From NCBI GenBank assembly GCA_910586635.1, contig CAJUJA010000001.1, forward strand, positions 1-54,664: a stretch of 54,664 nucleotides of DNA, in the 5' to 3' direction. Source of the stretch: an uncultured Bacilli bacterium. Lineage in GTDB: Bacteria > Bacillota_I > Bacilli_A > RF39 > UBA660. Made by a program: the position numbers and the translations under genes. Below, piece after piece: positions 31,596 through 39,929 of this stretch. How positions within the stretch are numbered: position 1 is the stretch's first letter; every line of letters starts with the position of its first letter. Below the pieces are notes generated by a model that saw only the letters and a list, made by a program, of their open reading frames with translations, was not told the DNA's origin and did not search any database.

Positions 31596-32291
31596 ATGAA
31601 AAAAAGAAGTAAGAAGTATACAGAAGCTGTTTCTAAAATAGAAAAAAATAAAGTATATTCAAAAGAAGAAGCAGTAAAACTAGTAAAAGAGACTTCCATT
31701 AGTAAGTTTGATTCATCAATTGAAGTTGCGATGAGATTAAATGTAGATCCTAAAAAGGCAGATCAACAATTACGTGGAGCGATTGCTCTACCAAAAGGAA
31801 CTGGTAAGGAAGTTCGAGTTTTAGTAATTGCTAAAGGAGATCAGGCAAAAAAAGCTCAAAAAGCTGGAGCAGATTATGTTGGAGATGTAGATATGATCGA
31901 AAAAATTGAAAAGGAAAATTGGTTTGAATTTGATACTATGATTGCAACTCCAGATATGATGCCGCTTTTAGGAAAAATTGGACGTGTTTTAGGACCAAGA
32001 GGGTTAATGCCAAATCCAAAGACTGGAACCGTTACTATGGATGTAGAGAAGGCAATTGAAGAAGTAAAATCAGGAAGAGTTGAATATAGAACGGATACTT
32101 TTGGTAATATTCATGGAGTAATCGGGAAAGCATCTTTTTCTGAGGAAGATTTATTAGTAAACTTAAATGCTTTTGTATCAGCAATTTTAAAGGTAAGACC
32201 AACTACAGTAAAAGGTGATTATATTAAAAATATTTCTATTTCTTCTACTATGGGACCTGGAATTAAAGTTGAAAATAATTTTGACAAGTAG
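31596..32291 (+). CDS. rplA: 50S ribosomal protein L1
   Basis: 231 residues. Landmarks are SKKYTEAVSKIEKNKVYSKE at the start, KADQQLRGAIALPKGTGKEV, LGPRGLMPNPKTGTVT and the FGNIHGVIGKASF region. It binds the L1 stalk of 23S rRNA and represses its own mRNA. AAGGAGG precedes the ATG. The rplJ promoter overlaps its last codons. Confidence 0.98.
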   Translation: MKKRSKKYTEAVSKIEKNKVYSKEEAVKLVKETSISKFDSSIEVAMRLNVDPKKADQQLRGAIALPKGTGKEVRVLVIAKGDQAKKAQKAGADYVGDVDMIEKIEKENWFEFDTMIATPDMMPLLGKIGRVLGPRGLMPNPKTGTVTMDVEKAIEEVKSGRVEYRTDTFGNIHGVIGKASFSEEDLLVNLNAFVSAILKVRPTTVKGDYIKNISISSTMGPGIKVENNFDK

Positions 32292-32309
32292 AAGATTATA
32301 AGATATAAT
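32281..32309 (+). promoter_or_regulatory. Consensus-perfect promoter of rplJ-rplL
   Basis: TTGACA at 32281-32286 and TATAAT at 32304-32309, spacer 17. The -35 overlaps the end of rplA. Confidence 0.9.
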
Positions 32310-32315
32310 AAAGAC

Positions 32316-32413
32316 AATTTATTGGTGCCATAGACAGTAGGTATAAAAATAAATCCTACCGAGGACTAAAAGTGTAAGAGTTCTTGAAATGTCTATTTTT
32401 AAGGACTTTTTTT
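32316..32413 (+). promoter_or_regulatory. L10 leader
   Basis: The conserved L10 leader core is present: GCCATAGACAGTAGGT, a pairing TCCTACCGAGG strand, then AGTGTAAGAGTTCTTGAAAT. It ends in a hairpin AGTTCTT/AAGGACT (32379-32407) with a T-run. Free L10(L12)4 binding is expected to favour termination. Confidence 0.92.
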
Positions 32414-32446
32414 ATGGCATCCCTAAATAGAAGAAGGAGGTGTACT

Positions 32447-32938
32447 ATGGCAAATGCAAAAATCTTAGAGGCAAAGCAAAGGGTGATTGAGGAGATTAAA
32501 ACTCGTACTCAGAATGCAAAATCCGTAGTTTTATTTGACTACCGAGGAATTACAGACGCAGAGGCTAAAGAATTACGTGTAAAATTAAAAGAGGCAAATT
32601 CAGATTATAAGGTTTATAAGAATACTTTGATGTCACGTGCTTTTGATGAATTAAAGTTAGATCTTAAAGAAAATTTAGTTGGACCAAGTGCTTTTGCTTA
32701 TGGAGAAGACCAAATTGGAACGATCAAAATTTTAACTGATTTTGCAAAGGAACACCCATCAATAGTTTTGAAAGTAGGGATTGTAGATGGAGAAATAGCA
32801 GACCAAGCAAAACTTGCTGAATATGCTAAATTACCATCAAGAGAAGGACTACTTACTATGCTTGCTGGTGGTATGATAGGACTTGTAAGAGATTTATCAA
32901 TTTGCTTAGATTTATATAGTAAACAAAAAGAAGATTAA
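32447..32938 (+). CDS. rplJ: 50S ribosomal protein L10
   Basis: 163 residues from the ATG at 32447 (GGAGGTG upstream); in-frame upstream ATGs lie within the leader terminator. Recognisable parts: KSVVLFDYRGITDAEAKELR, YKVYKNTLMSRA and the C-terminal helix that binds L7/L12. It forms the base of the ribosomal stalk. Confidence 0.97.
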   Translation: MANAKILEAKQRVIEEIKTRTQNAKSVVLFDYRGITDAEAKELRVKLKEANSDYKVYKNTLMSRAFDELKLDLKENLVGPSAFAYGEDQIGTIKILTDFAKEHPSIVLKVGIVDGEIADQAKLAEYAKLPSREGLLTMLAGGMIGLVRDLSICLDLYSKQKED

Positions 32939-32966
32939 AAAGTCAATGAAAGGAAGGAAAATAAAT

Positions 32967-33338
32967 ATGGCTAAATTAACAAAAGAAGATTTTATCAGTA
33001 GTTTAAAAGAAATGAATTTATTAGAAATTAAGGAATTAGTAGATGCAATGAAAGAGGAGTTTGGAGTTGATCCATCTGCTGTTGCTGTTGCTGCTCCTGC
33101 TGGAGGAGCTGATACTGCAGATGCTGCACCTAGTACGGTTACAGTAAGTATTGCTGATGCTGGTGCTGGAAAGGTTGCAGTTATCAAGGTAGTACGTGAA
33201 ATTACTGGATTAGGATTAAAAGAATCTAAAGACATCGTTGATCAAAATGGTGTAGTTAAGGAAAACATTCCTACTGATGAAGCTGATGAAATTAAAGCTA
33301 AGCTTGAAGAAGCTGGAGCTACTGTAGAGGTTAAGTAA
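32967..33338 (+). CDS. rplL: 50S ribosomal protein L7/L12
   Basis: 123 residues from the ATG at 32967; the in-frame ATG at 32946 precedes the GGAAGGAAAA site. The N-terminal dimerisation domain is joined by an Ala-rich hinge to the C-terminal domain KVAVIKVVREITGLGLKESK, the factor-binding face. Last gene of the rplJL unit. Confidence 0.98.
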   Translation: MAKLTKEDFISSLKEMNLLEIKELVDAMKEEFGVDPSAVAVAAPAGGADTADAAPSTVTVSIADAGAGKVAVIKVVREITGLGLKESKDIVDQNGVVKENIPTDEADEIKAKLEEAGATVEVK

Positions 33339-33355
33339 TTAACTTCTTTTTTTTT
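33327..33355 (+). terminator. rplL terminator
   Basis: GAGGTTAA and TTAACTTC (one G-U pair) around GTAA, followed by nine T. It separates the ribosomal operon from the type VII locus. Confidence 0.85.
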
Positions 33356-33364
33356 GAATTTTTG

Positions 33365-33374
33365 TATGATATAA
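33365..33374 (+). promoter_or_regulatory. Extended -10 promoter of essC
   Basis: TGATATAAT around 33366-33374 is an extended -10, with only a weak -35 region of T-rich sequence. GAGGTGG precedes the essC ATG. Confidence 0.55.
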
Positions 33375-33399
33375 TACCTATTAGAATAGAGGTGGTTGA

Positions 33400-36300
33400 A
33401 TGTTAATTTATTTAATGCATGTAGATAAAATATATACATTTAAATTGCCGAAAAAAATTCAGGGAAATTATGTCTTGTCTGACTATGATTCTCAGGGAAA
33501 TAAGAGATCTTTAGTAAATGTAGATGCTAAGGACGGAAAATGGTATGTTTCTAGTAATATAGATGTAAAAATACAATATAATCAGAAAATGGTTACTTCT
33601 ATAGAACTCATTCTTTATAATTTTTATCAATTAACCTATGGAAATGAAAATATTATTATGTATGTTTGTCCTGGAAATGAAACCTCATATGTTGCTAAGG
33701 CTATTTCTAATAATCAAACGTTAGTAATTGGAAATGATTCTGGATGTGATATTACATATAATTACGCAGGTTTTTCTAAAAAACAGTTGGAGTTGACTTA
33801 TAAAGATGGAAAATATTCGTTTAAAAATTTAGACAATAGATATCCTGTTTATTTGAATAAAATAAGAAGAGAATCTGGTTATTTAGAGAATTTTGATACT
33901 TTATTTATAATGGGGCTCAAAATTGTTATTTGTGATAAATTTATATTAGTTAATAATCCTATGAAATTAGTTGTACTTATGTCCAATAAGTTTTGTGAAT
34001 TAAAAACGGAATTATCAATGGGAGATTATCATGTGGATAATGTGATTTATAAGGATTTTTATGATGAAAAAGATTATTTTAATAAATCCCCGGTATTTTT
34101 GAAAAAGATAAAGACTTTGGAGTTAGAAATAGCCCTTCCACCAGAAAAACAACGATCAGATGGAGAATCCATGTTAATTAAAATTGTACCATCTATTCTT
34201 ATGTTTTCAACCTCTGCTTTTACAGGAATACAAGCATTGATTAACGTTCAAAAGGATCCATCATCTTTACAAAGTAACTTATCTAGTATAATTATGTGTA
34301 TTGCATTATTTATTTCTAGTATTATTTGGCCTTTTGTAGAGCAGATGATAAATAAGTTTAGAATAGCAGGTGCTAATCTTAGAAGAGGCAGAAGGTTTTC
34401 AAAATATTTAAAGGGCAAGGAAAAAATATTGAAGCAGGCTATTGATGATCAAAAAATGATTTTATGTGATCGTTATACATCTTTAGGTGAAATACAGAAT
34501 ATTATTTTTTCTAAATTACCTAATTTATTTTCTAGAACAATAGAGAGCAGGGACTTTTTAGTAGTAAGACTAGGTATTGGAACGATTCCTTTAGATTGTG
34601 AAATTGATTTTCAAAAACCAGAGTACAGTGAAAATAATGATCATTTGATTGAAAATGCCGAAAAGATTATAGAAAATAATAAGTGGGTTCATGATGTTCC
34701 TTATACATTATCTCTATATAAAAATAATATTTTAGCATTTATAGGTCAAATTGAAATTATGCCAAATTATATGAAAGCCATTATGCTTCAGTTATTAACT
34801 TTTCATAGCTATAATGATTTAAAAATAGTTGTATTAACAGGGGAAAATGAAAATTCTTCTTTAAGTTTTCTAAGGGGATGTAACCATTGCTGGAATAATG
34901 AGAAAAGTAAAAGATTTTTTGCAAGTAACTTAAATGAAGGTGAGGAATTGTCATCCTTTTTAGAAAAAGAACTAATGAAAAGAATGGAAAAAGAGCAGAA
35001 GAAAGAGTTGCCTTATTATTTAATTGTTACTGATAATATTTCTATGTATAAGGATCTTAAAATTATAAAGGACTTAGATTCTAATAGTAGTAGGTATCAT
35101 ATGGGATTGATTATGTTTTGTCAAAAAGTTGCCGAAGTGCCTAGTACTTGTAATCACTTTGTTGATTACAAATTAAAGGAAGCAGCTTCCTTTAATTCAG
35201 AAATGGATCAAGATAGTTTGAATAAGTTTAATCCAGAGTTTATAGAGGATATAAATTTTAATGAGTGTATTAGAAGAATATCTAATATACCAATTAAATT
35301 ACAGGATGCTATATCTGGAAATTTGCCAGATAACCTAGGCTTTTTGGAATTATATGGAATAGGTAATGTCAAGCAATTTAACTCAATAGAGAAGTGGAAA
35401 AATTCAGATGTAATTAATAGTTTATCGGCACCTATAGGGGTTGATGTCAATGGAAATGTTTTAAACTTGGATTTGCATGAGAAAAGACATGGTCCCCATG
35501 GTTTAGTTGCGGGTATGACAGGTTCTGGTAAAAGTGAATTTATTGTTACGTATATTTTATCCTTGGCAGTTAACTATAGTCCTGATGAAGTTCAATTTGT
35601 ACTGATTGACTATAAAGGAGGAGGTTTAGCAGGTGCTTTCGAGAATAGAAAAACAGGAATGAAATTACCTCATTTGGTAGGAACTATTACCAACCTTGAT
35701 AAGTCAGAGATGAAGAGAACCTTGGTATCTATTAAGAGTGAATTACAAAGGAGACAAAGAGTATTTAATCTTGCTAAGGAAAGATTAAATACAGGAACTA
35801 TTGATATTTATAAATATCAAAGGTTAGTAAGGGAAAATCAACTTCAAGAGCCTATGTCTCATCTATTTATTATTTGTGATGAATTTGCAGAATTAAAGGC
35901 ACAACAACCTGATTTTATGGATGAACTTGTATCAGCTGCTCGTATTGGGCGTAGTTTAGGTATTCATTTAATTTTAGCTACGCAAAAACCTAGTGGTGTT
36001 GTGGATGATCAAATCTGGTCAAATTCTAAGTTTAAGGTTTGTTGTAAAGTGCAAACGGTAGAAGATAGTAAAGAAATGATCAGGCGTGATGATGCAGCCT
36101 ATTTAAAACAATCAGGAAGATTTTATTTACAAGTAGGATATGATGAATACTTTGTTTTAGGCCAGTCTGCTTATAGTGGAATTACCTATATACCATCTGA
36201 GAGAAGTAGAACTAAGATTGACGATTCTATAGACTTTTTAAATAATTCTGGTGAGGTTGTTAAAAATGTTACGAAACCTGAAGGAAAAGTAGAGATCCAT

Positions 36301-37941
36301 GAAGAATTAGGAGAAGAGTTGGGAAACGTTTTAAAGTATTTAATTGAGCAAGCAGCAGTATTAAATTTTCAAAATAAGCAATTATGGTTAGAAAATGTAG
36401 CTCCTATTATCTATTTAGAAGATATTAGAAAGAAATATGAGATTGGAATTAAACGATATAATATTAACCCTGTTATTGGAGAATATGATGATCCAAGAAA
36501 TCAAAAGCAGGGAAGTGTTACTCTACCTATTAATCAATTAGGGAATATTTTTATTATGGGAGTACCTGGTAGCGGAAAAAGTACATTATTATCAACTATT
36601 ATATATTCCGCTATAATTACGCATAATACAAGTGAGGTTAATTTTTATATTGTAGATTTATTGGCAGAAACTTTAAATCGTTTTATAAAAGCTCCTCAGG
36701 TAGGAGATTTTGTGACTACATCAACACCAGACAAAATCAAAAAATTATTTTACTTTTTAACAAGAGAAAATGAAAAAAGAAAAAGATATTACTCTGATAA
36801 AATTGGTGGTTTTGAGGGTGAATTAAAAAAAGAAAAGACAACTTTCCCAAGTACTATTGTTATAATAAATGGTATGGATGTTTTTAAAGAAGAATTTGAG
36901 TTTGAATATGAGGAGTTATTTGGACCACTTACTAGAGAGTGTAATCGTAATGGGATTTATTTTATAGTAACAGGAACTTCATTATCCTCATTAGGTTTTA
37001 TGGTTGAAAATAATTTTAGTGAAAAAATTGTAATGCGTTTGTTAGATAAAACAGATTATAATACTATCTTCCCTTCTAGTAATATAATTCCTGCTGAAAA
37101 TCCTGGTCGTGGATTAATAAAATTAGATGATGTTTATGAATTTCAAACAGCTCTTATTTTTAATGATGCTGTAATGGAAAATAATTTAAATTATGTATTT
37201 GAGCAATTAAATAAATTTATAAAAAATAGAGCAAAGAAAATACCGGTTATGCCTAAAATTGTATCTATAGACTCTATACGAGGAGAAATTACAGACTTAT
37301 CTGGTGTTCCAATTGGAATAGAGTTTAATAGTGCTTGCCCTTATTTATATGATTTTGATAATTTTATTAATTTAATACTATTTGAAAATAGTACAGTAGA
37401 TAAAACTTTTATTACGCAACTTTCTAATATTTTAATTCAAAGTATCGATTATAAACTAGTAATATTAGATGCTTATAATATTTTAGAAGATTTTAATCAT
37501 ACTAATATTAAGTTATATAACTCAAATTTTAAGAAATTAATTTCTAGTCTAATTATGAATATTGAAAAGTCAATTGCTAACAATTCTAATAATCAGTTAT
37601 TATTCTTAATTAATGGATATACAGAGTTAGAAAAACATTTAAATGAATTAAAGCAGGAAGATAATCATGTTCATAATATTACAGATTTAATTTTATCAGC
37701 AAAGGATAGCGGTAATTATAAATTTATTATTGCAGATCAAAATCGTTCATTACGCTCTTTGGATAATCCATGGGGAGCTTATGCTGATAATACTAATGGA
37801 ATTTTATTAGGGTTATCGGTAGATGATCAAAGCGTTCTTGTTGCAAAACCTAGATATGATTTAGAAGGACAAATTCTATCTGATACAGCAATGGTTGTAA
37901 AAGATGGAGAACAAGAGTTTATTAAATATGTACGAAGATAG
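33400..37941 (+). CDS. essC: Type VII secretion ATPase EssC (FHA-FtsK/SpoIIIE)
   Basis: 1513 residues, the usual EssC size. The N-terminal ~200 residues are FHA-like (TLVIGNDSGCDITYNYAGF). Two membrane segments follow at about 263-285 and 295-313. ATPase domain 1 has Walker A GMTGSGKSEF at about 705 and Walker B FIICDEFAEL near 825. Domain 2 has Walker A GVPGSGKSTLL at about 1054. A degenerate third domain extends to the C-terminus. EssC is the motor of the Firmicute WXG100 secretion system. It ends nine bases before the yukD-like gene. The locus is inserted between rplL and rsmC-rpoB, unlike known type VII loci. Confidence 0.93.
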   Translation: MLIYLMHVDKIYTFKLPKKIQGNYVLSDYDSQGNKRSLVNVDAKDGKWYVSSNIDVKIQYNQKMVTSIELILYNFYQLTYGNENIIMYVCPGNETSYVAKAISNNQTLVIGNDSGCDITYNYAGFSKKQLELTYKDGKYSFKNLDNRYPVYLNKIRRESGYLENFDTLFIMGLKIVICDKFILVNNPMKLVVLMSNKFCELKTELSMGDYHVDNVIYKDFYDEKDYFNKSPVFLKKIKTLELEIALPPEKQRSDGESMLIKIVPSILMFSTSAFTGIQALINVQKDPSSLQSNLSSIIMCIALFISSIIWPFVEQMINKFRIAGANLRRGRRFSKYLKGKEKILKQAIDDQKMILCDRYTSLGEIQNIIFSKLPNLFSRTIESRDFLVVRLGIGTIPLDCEIDFQKPEYSENNDHLIENAEKIIENNKWVHDVPYTLSLYKNNILAFIGQIEIMPNYMKAIMLQLLTFHSYNDLKIVVLTGENENSSLSFLRGCNHCWNNEKSKRFFASNLNEGEELSSFLEKELMKRMEKEQKKELPYYLIVTDNISMYKDLKIIKDLDSNSSRYHMGLIMFCQKVAEVPSTCNHFVDYKLKEAASFNSEMDQDSLNKFNPEFIEDINFNECIRRISNIPIKLQDAISGNLPDNLGFLELYGIGNVKQFNSIEKWKNSDVINSLSAPIGVDVNGNVLNLDLHEKRHGPHGLVAGMTGSGKSEFIVTYILSLAVNYSPDEVQFVLIDYKGGGLAGAFENRKTGMKLPHLVGTITNLDKSEMKRTLVSIKSELQRRQRVFNLAKERLNTGTIDIYKYQRLVRENQLQEPMSHLFIICDEFAELKAQQPDFMDELVSAARIGRSLGIHLILATQKPSGVVDDQIWSNSKFKVCCKVQTVEDSKEMIRRDDAAYLKQSGRFYLQVGYDEYFVLGQSAYSGITYIPSERSRTKIDDSIDFLNNSGEVVKNVTKPEGKVEIHEELGEELGNVLKYLIEQAAVLNFQNKQLWLENVAPIIYLEDIRKKYEIGIKRYNINPVIGEYDDPRNQKQGSVTLPINQLGNIFIMGVPGSGKSTLLSTIIYSAIITHNTSEVNFYIVDLLAETLNRFIKAPQVGDFVTTSTPDKIKKLFYFLTRENEKRKRYYSDKIGGFEGELKKEKTTFPSTIVIINGMDVFKEEFEFEYEELFGPLTRECNRNGIYFIVTGTSLSSLGFMVENNFSEKIVMRLLDKTDYNTIFPSSNIIPAENPGRGLIKLDDVYEFQTALIFNDAVMENNLNYVFEQLNKFIKNRAKKIPVMPKIVSIDSIRGEITDLSGVPIGIEFNSACPYLYDFDNFINLILFENSTVDKTFITQLSNILIQSIDYKLVILDAYNILEDFNHTNIKLYNSNFKKLISSLIMNIEKSIANNSNNQLLFLINGYTELEKHLNELKQEDNHVHNITDLILSAKDSGNYKFIIADQNRSLRSLDNPWGAYADNTNGILLGLSVDDQSVLVAKPRYDLEGQILSDTAMVVKDGEQEFIKYVRR

Positions 37942-37949
37942 GTGAGAAT

Positions 37950-38201
37950 ATGAATAAGATTTTAGTTAGTGTGAAGGTACCCACCATTGAGGAGGAATAT
38001 GACTTGCTTATTCCAATTGGAGAAAAGATGAGTGAGGTATTATTATTAATTCAAAAGTCAATTCATGAATTATCTGGTGGATATTATATGATTAATGAGG
38101 AAGCTAATTTGTATGATAGTATTGGTGGTAAAGTGATTAATAAAAATAATATAGTAAGATTTTCTGGATTAAAGAATGGAAGCAAGGTAATACTTTTATG
38201 A
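37950..38201 (+). CDS. esaB: YukD/EsaB ubiquitin-like protein
   Basis: 83 residues with a beta-grasp pattern: ILVSVKVPTIEEEYDLLIP, a helix EVLLLIQKSIHEL, then strands through NNIVRFSGLKNGSKVILL. Length and pattern fit YukD/EsaB, the cytoplasmic ubiquitin-like component of Firmicute type VII systems. AGGTGAGA precedes the ATG. It is cotranscribed with essC. Confidence 0.85.
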   Translation: MNKILVSVKVPTIEEEYDLLIPIGEKMSEVLLLIQKSIHELSGGYYMINEEANLYDSIGGKVINKNNIVRFSGLKNGSKVILL

Positions 38202-38254
38202 GTGTAAAATTTTACAATCAGTTATCGATTTTTTTTATAAATTATTTAACATTA

Positions 38255-38283
38255 TTGATATGAAAAAAGAGATATGTTAATAT
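38255..38283 (+). promoter_or_regulatory. Internal promoter for the WXG100-type genes
   Basis: TTGATA at 38255-38260 and TAATAT at 38278-38283 with a 17-base spacer. It lies in the 106-base gap between esaB and the first WXG-like gene, so the secreted proteins can be made independently of the machinery. Confidence 0.65.
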
Positions 38284-38316
38284 TGAATTATAATAATTGA
38301 AAGGAAGGTGAAAGAT

Positions 38317-38709
38317 ATGGCAAAATCAAGGATTAACCTATCAAACATGGTGTCTTCAGACGAGGAAATTTTTATAGCAAACAATATTATGGATAAAGCA
38401 GCTGAAGTTAGAGATATACTAACACAAATTGTTACAACTTATAACTACATTGAAAGGGAGTATAAGAAAGTATGGAATGATCCTAAAACAAGGGGGTCTT
38501 TTAAAACAATAACAGAAAAAATGGCTGCTGTTTGTAAAAAACGTGCATCTTACGCACATAATCAGCAAGTTACTATGTATCGTAGTATAGAGAAGTCTGT
38601 TCAGAAAAATAAGGCTGCTTCTAATTCGTTAAGGGCGGATGTAGAAGGAGCTGCTGAAGCCATGATGAATGAAATAAATGCAGATGCCAGAGACCAACTA
38701 ATACGTTAG
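38317..38709 (+). CDS. WXG100/ESAT-6-like protein, divergent
   Basis: 130 residues, all helical with no signal peptide. Two amphipathic helices flank a turn containing VWNDPKTRG in place of the strict W-x-G. The ATG at 38317 follows AAGGAAGGTG. It lies in tandem with a clearer WXG100 protein and downstream of essC, so a type VII substrate or substrate partner is likely. Length is greater than the usual ~100. Confidence in the class rests on context. Confidence 0.6.
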   Translation: MAKSRINLSNMVSSDEEIFIANNIMDKAAEVRDILTQIVTTYNYIEREYKKVWNDPKTRGSFKTITEKMAAVCKKRASYAHNQQVTMYRSIEKSVQKNKAASNSLRADVEGAAEAMMNEINADARDQLIR

Positions 38710-38755
38710 TAGTTTATAGAGAGTTTAAAAAATATGATAAAAGGAGAATATAAAA

Positions 38756-39034
38756 ATGGCAAAGAATAGTATCAGTCCAAAGGTTGCGTTAAGTATTTCG
38801 TCAAAAGTAGCAAAATATATCAAGGATTTAGATAGCCAAATGACGCAATTAGCGGATGCAGTGGAACATTTAAATGCTCATTATTGGTATGGTGGAGCCA
38901 ATGCGAATGATTGGTATAATAAAATGACAGCACATTATATTAATGCATTATCTGCTAATCAACGTTTATTAGATATGAATAATAAGTTTAAAAAGCAAGT
39001 TACAAAATATAAGAGTGCTAGTGATTCAAAATAG
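38756..39034 (+). CDS. WXG100 family secreted protein
   Basis: 92 residues forming a helical hairpin with HYWYGGANANDWY at the turn; WYG is the W-x-G motif. The C-terminal helix contains a possible Y-x-x-x-D/E-type signal region (residues YKSASDSK at the end, imperfect). AAAGGAG precedes the ATG. This is the expected size of a homodimeric or heterodimeric type VII substrate. Confidence 0.85.
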   Translation: MAKNSISPKVALSISSKVAKYIKDLDSQMTQLADAVEHLNAHYWYGGANANDWYNKMTAHYINALSANQRLLDMNNKFKKQVTKYKSASDSK

Positions 39035-39045
39035 GAATATAAAGT

Positions 39046-39315
39046 ATGAATGAAAAAATAAGAATTGATGATAATATGAATCAAGATATTAAATCTGCTA
39101 TCAATTACATAAATAATAACGATGACGGTTTTATAAATGGTGTTGATTTATATGCGGAGTTTCGTGAAGGTGCTGATCCGACTGGAGAAGCGGAGTTTTC
39201 TACCATCGATAAAGATGATGAAATAGAAGAACTTTCTGTTTCTGATGATAGTGTCGTTAAAAATCAAATCCAAGAAAATGATGAAGCATTAAATGTTGAT
39301 GATTTATTTGAATAA
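39046..39315 (+). CDS. Small acidic protein at the end of the type VII locus
   Basis: 89 residues, strongly acidic (many Asp and Glu), with few hydrophobic residues, no membrane segment and no recognised domain. It starts 11 bases after the WXG100 gene, though only a weak purine-rich site (AGGAATATAAAG) precedes the ATG. The gene ends inside a hairpin that doubles as terminator. It may be a chaperone-like partner of the WXG proteins; that is inferred from position alone. Confidence 0.65.
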   Translation: MNEKIRIDDNMNQDIKSAINYINNNDDGFINGVDLYAEFREGADPTGEAEFSTIDKDDEIEELSVSDDSVVKNQIQENDEALNVDDLFE

Positions 39316-39341
39316 AAGTATTGACAAAATACTTTTATTTT
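39310..39341 (+). terminator. Type VII locus terminator
   Basis: AATAAAAGTA and TACTTTTATT pair around TTGACAAAA and are followed by TTTG. The same bases hold the -35 of the next promoter. Confidence 0.7.
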
Positions 39342-39349
39342 TGTATACT
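39321..39349 (+). promoter_or_regulatory. Promoter of the plus-strand RNA gene
   Basis: TTGACA at 39321-39326 and TATACT at 39344-39349, spacer 17. It is embedded in the loop and descending arm of the preceding terminator. Confidence 0.85.
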
Positions 39350-39355
39350 AATGTT

Positions 39356-39669
39356 GTTAATATATGATAGTGGAGAAGGTGCTTTGAAGTTTTATTTTTA
39401 ATTGTGCTGGTCTCTGATTTGCTTGTTATACATATATTAAGATTACAATTGAAAAGAAGGAAAACTTTTAGGGTAAGTGGCAGGTATAGGTCTGAATACT
39501 GATATCATTTAGCTAATGATGCCCCTAATTAAACCGGAATAGTAAGTTTTTATCAGAAATTTACTATGAACTCAGGAAACACGACCAGACCAGAAATGTT
39601 GTGTAGAGTTTTTAAAAGAAAATAAATACATGTAATGTTATTTTAATATTCATGTATTTATTTTTTTTT
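39356..39669 (+). ncRNA. Structured non-coding RNA, plus strand (possibly raiA-motif-like)
   Basis: About 310 bases between a consensus-like promoter and a 12-bp terminator, with no credible reading frame. Helices visible: CTGGTC (39407-39412) with GACCAG (39583-39588 or 39588-39593); TTAGGG (39468-39473) with CCCTAA (39523-39528); ATCATT/AATGAT (39504-39520); AGTAAGTTT/AAATTTACT (39541-39565). Purine-rich unpaired segments such as GGTAAGTGGCAGG (39472-39484) and CAGGAAACACGACC (39573-39586) look conserved-type. It is not a tmRNA, RNase P or SRP RNA by sequence. The size and layout recall the raiA motif of Firmicutes, but I cannot verify this. Confidence 0.7.
39621..39669 (+). terminator. Terminator of the plus-strand RNA gene
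   Basis: AATAAATACATG and CATGTATTTATT form a 12-bp stem followed by nine T. Confidence 0.9.
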
Positions 39670-39685
39670 GTTTTATGAAGTTATC

Positions 39686-39712
39686 GAAAATAAAAAAGCC
39701 TAATAGGCTTTT
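39686..39712 (-). terminator. Terminator of the minus-strand RNA
   Basis: Read on the minus strand, AAAAGCCTA and TAGGCTTTT close a tight hairpin followed by a T-rich tail (plus-strand A tract 39686-39697). Confidence 0.7.
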
Positions 39713-39874
39713 AGTTTAAAATCACTATTTATATATTTATCAGATACATAAATAATAATAATGCTTGTTTAGAGTTTTCTTTCTCTTACAATAATTACAA
39801 TTCCCCTAGTGCGGTAAGTTATTACTTTAAAATCGATCGCATTTGATCTTTTGATTCCTCTTTATTACTAGGTT
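39686..39874 (-). ncRNA. Candidate non-coding RNA, minus strand
   Basis: About 190 bases read on the minus strand from a strong promoter to a terminator. Near its 5' end CCTAGT pairs with ACTAGG (plus-strand positions about 39813 and 39870), enclosing a GATC/GATC hairpin region and AAGTAATAACTT. No plausible coding frame. It is convergent with the plus-strand RNA and divergent from rsmC-rpoB. A 6S-like or antisense role is conceivable; I do not recognise the family. Confidence 0.55.
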
Positions 39875-39880
39875 AATTTA

Positions 39881-39909
39881 ATATTACTATAGGTTTTAGA
39901 AGATGTCAA
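39881..39909 (-). promoter_or_regulatory. Promoter of the minus-strand RNA
   Basis: On the minus strand TTGACA (plus 39904-39909) and TAATAT (39881-39886) are separated by 17 bases. Confidence 0.75.
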
Positions 39910-39929
39910 TATATTTTTGAAAAAAATGT

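Noticed and set aside
32912..33235. Minus-strand frame opposite rplL
   Set aside because: It is a mirror of the Ala-rich codon pattern of rplL; no ribosome binding site or promoter.
39356..39669. Reading the RNA gene as RNase P RNA, tmRNA or SRP RNA
   Set aside because: The characteristic conserved blocks of these RNAs are not present; no tmRNA tag frame or SRP tetraloop domain is visible.
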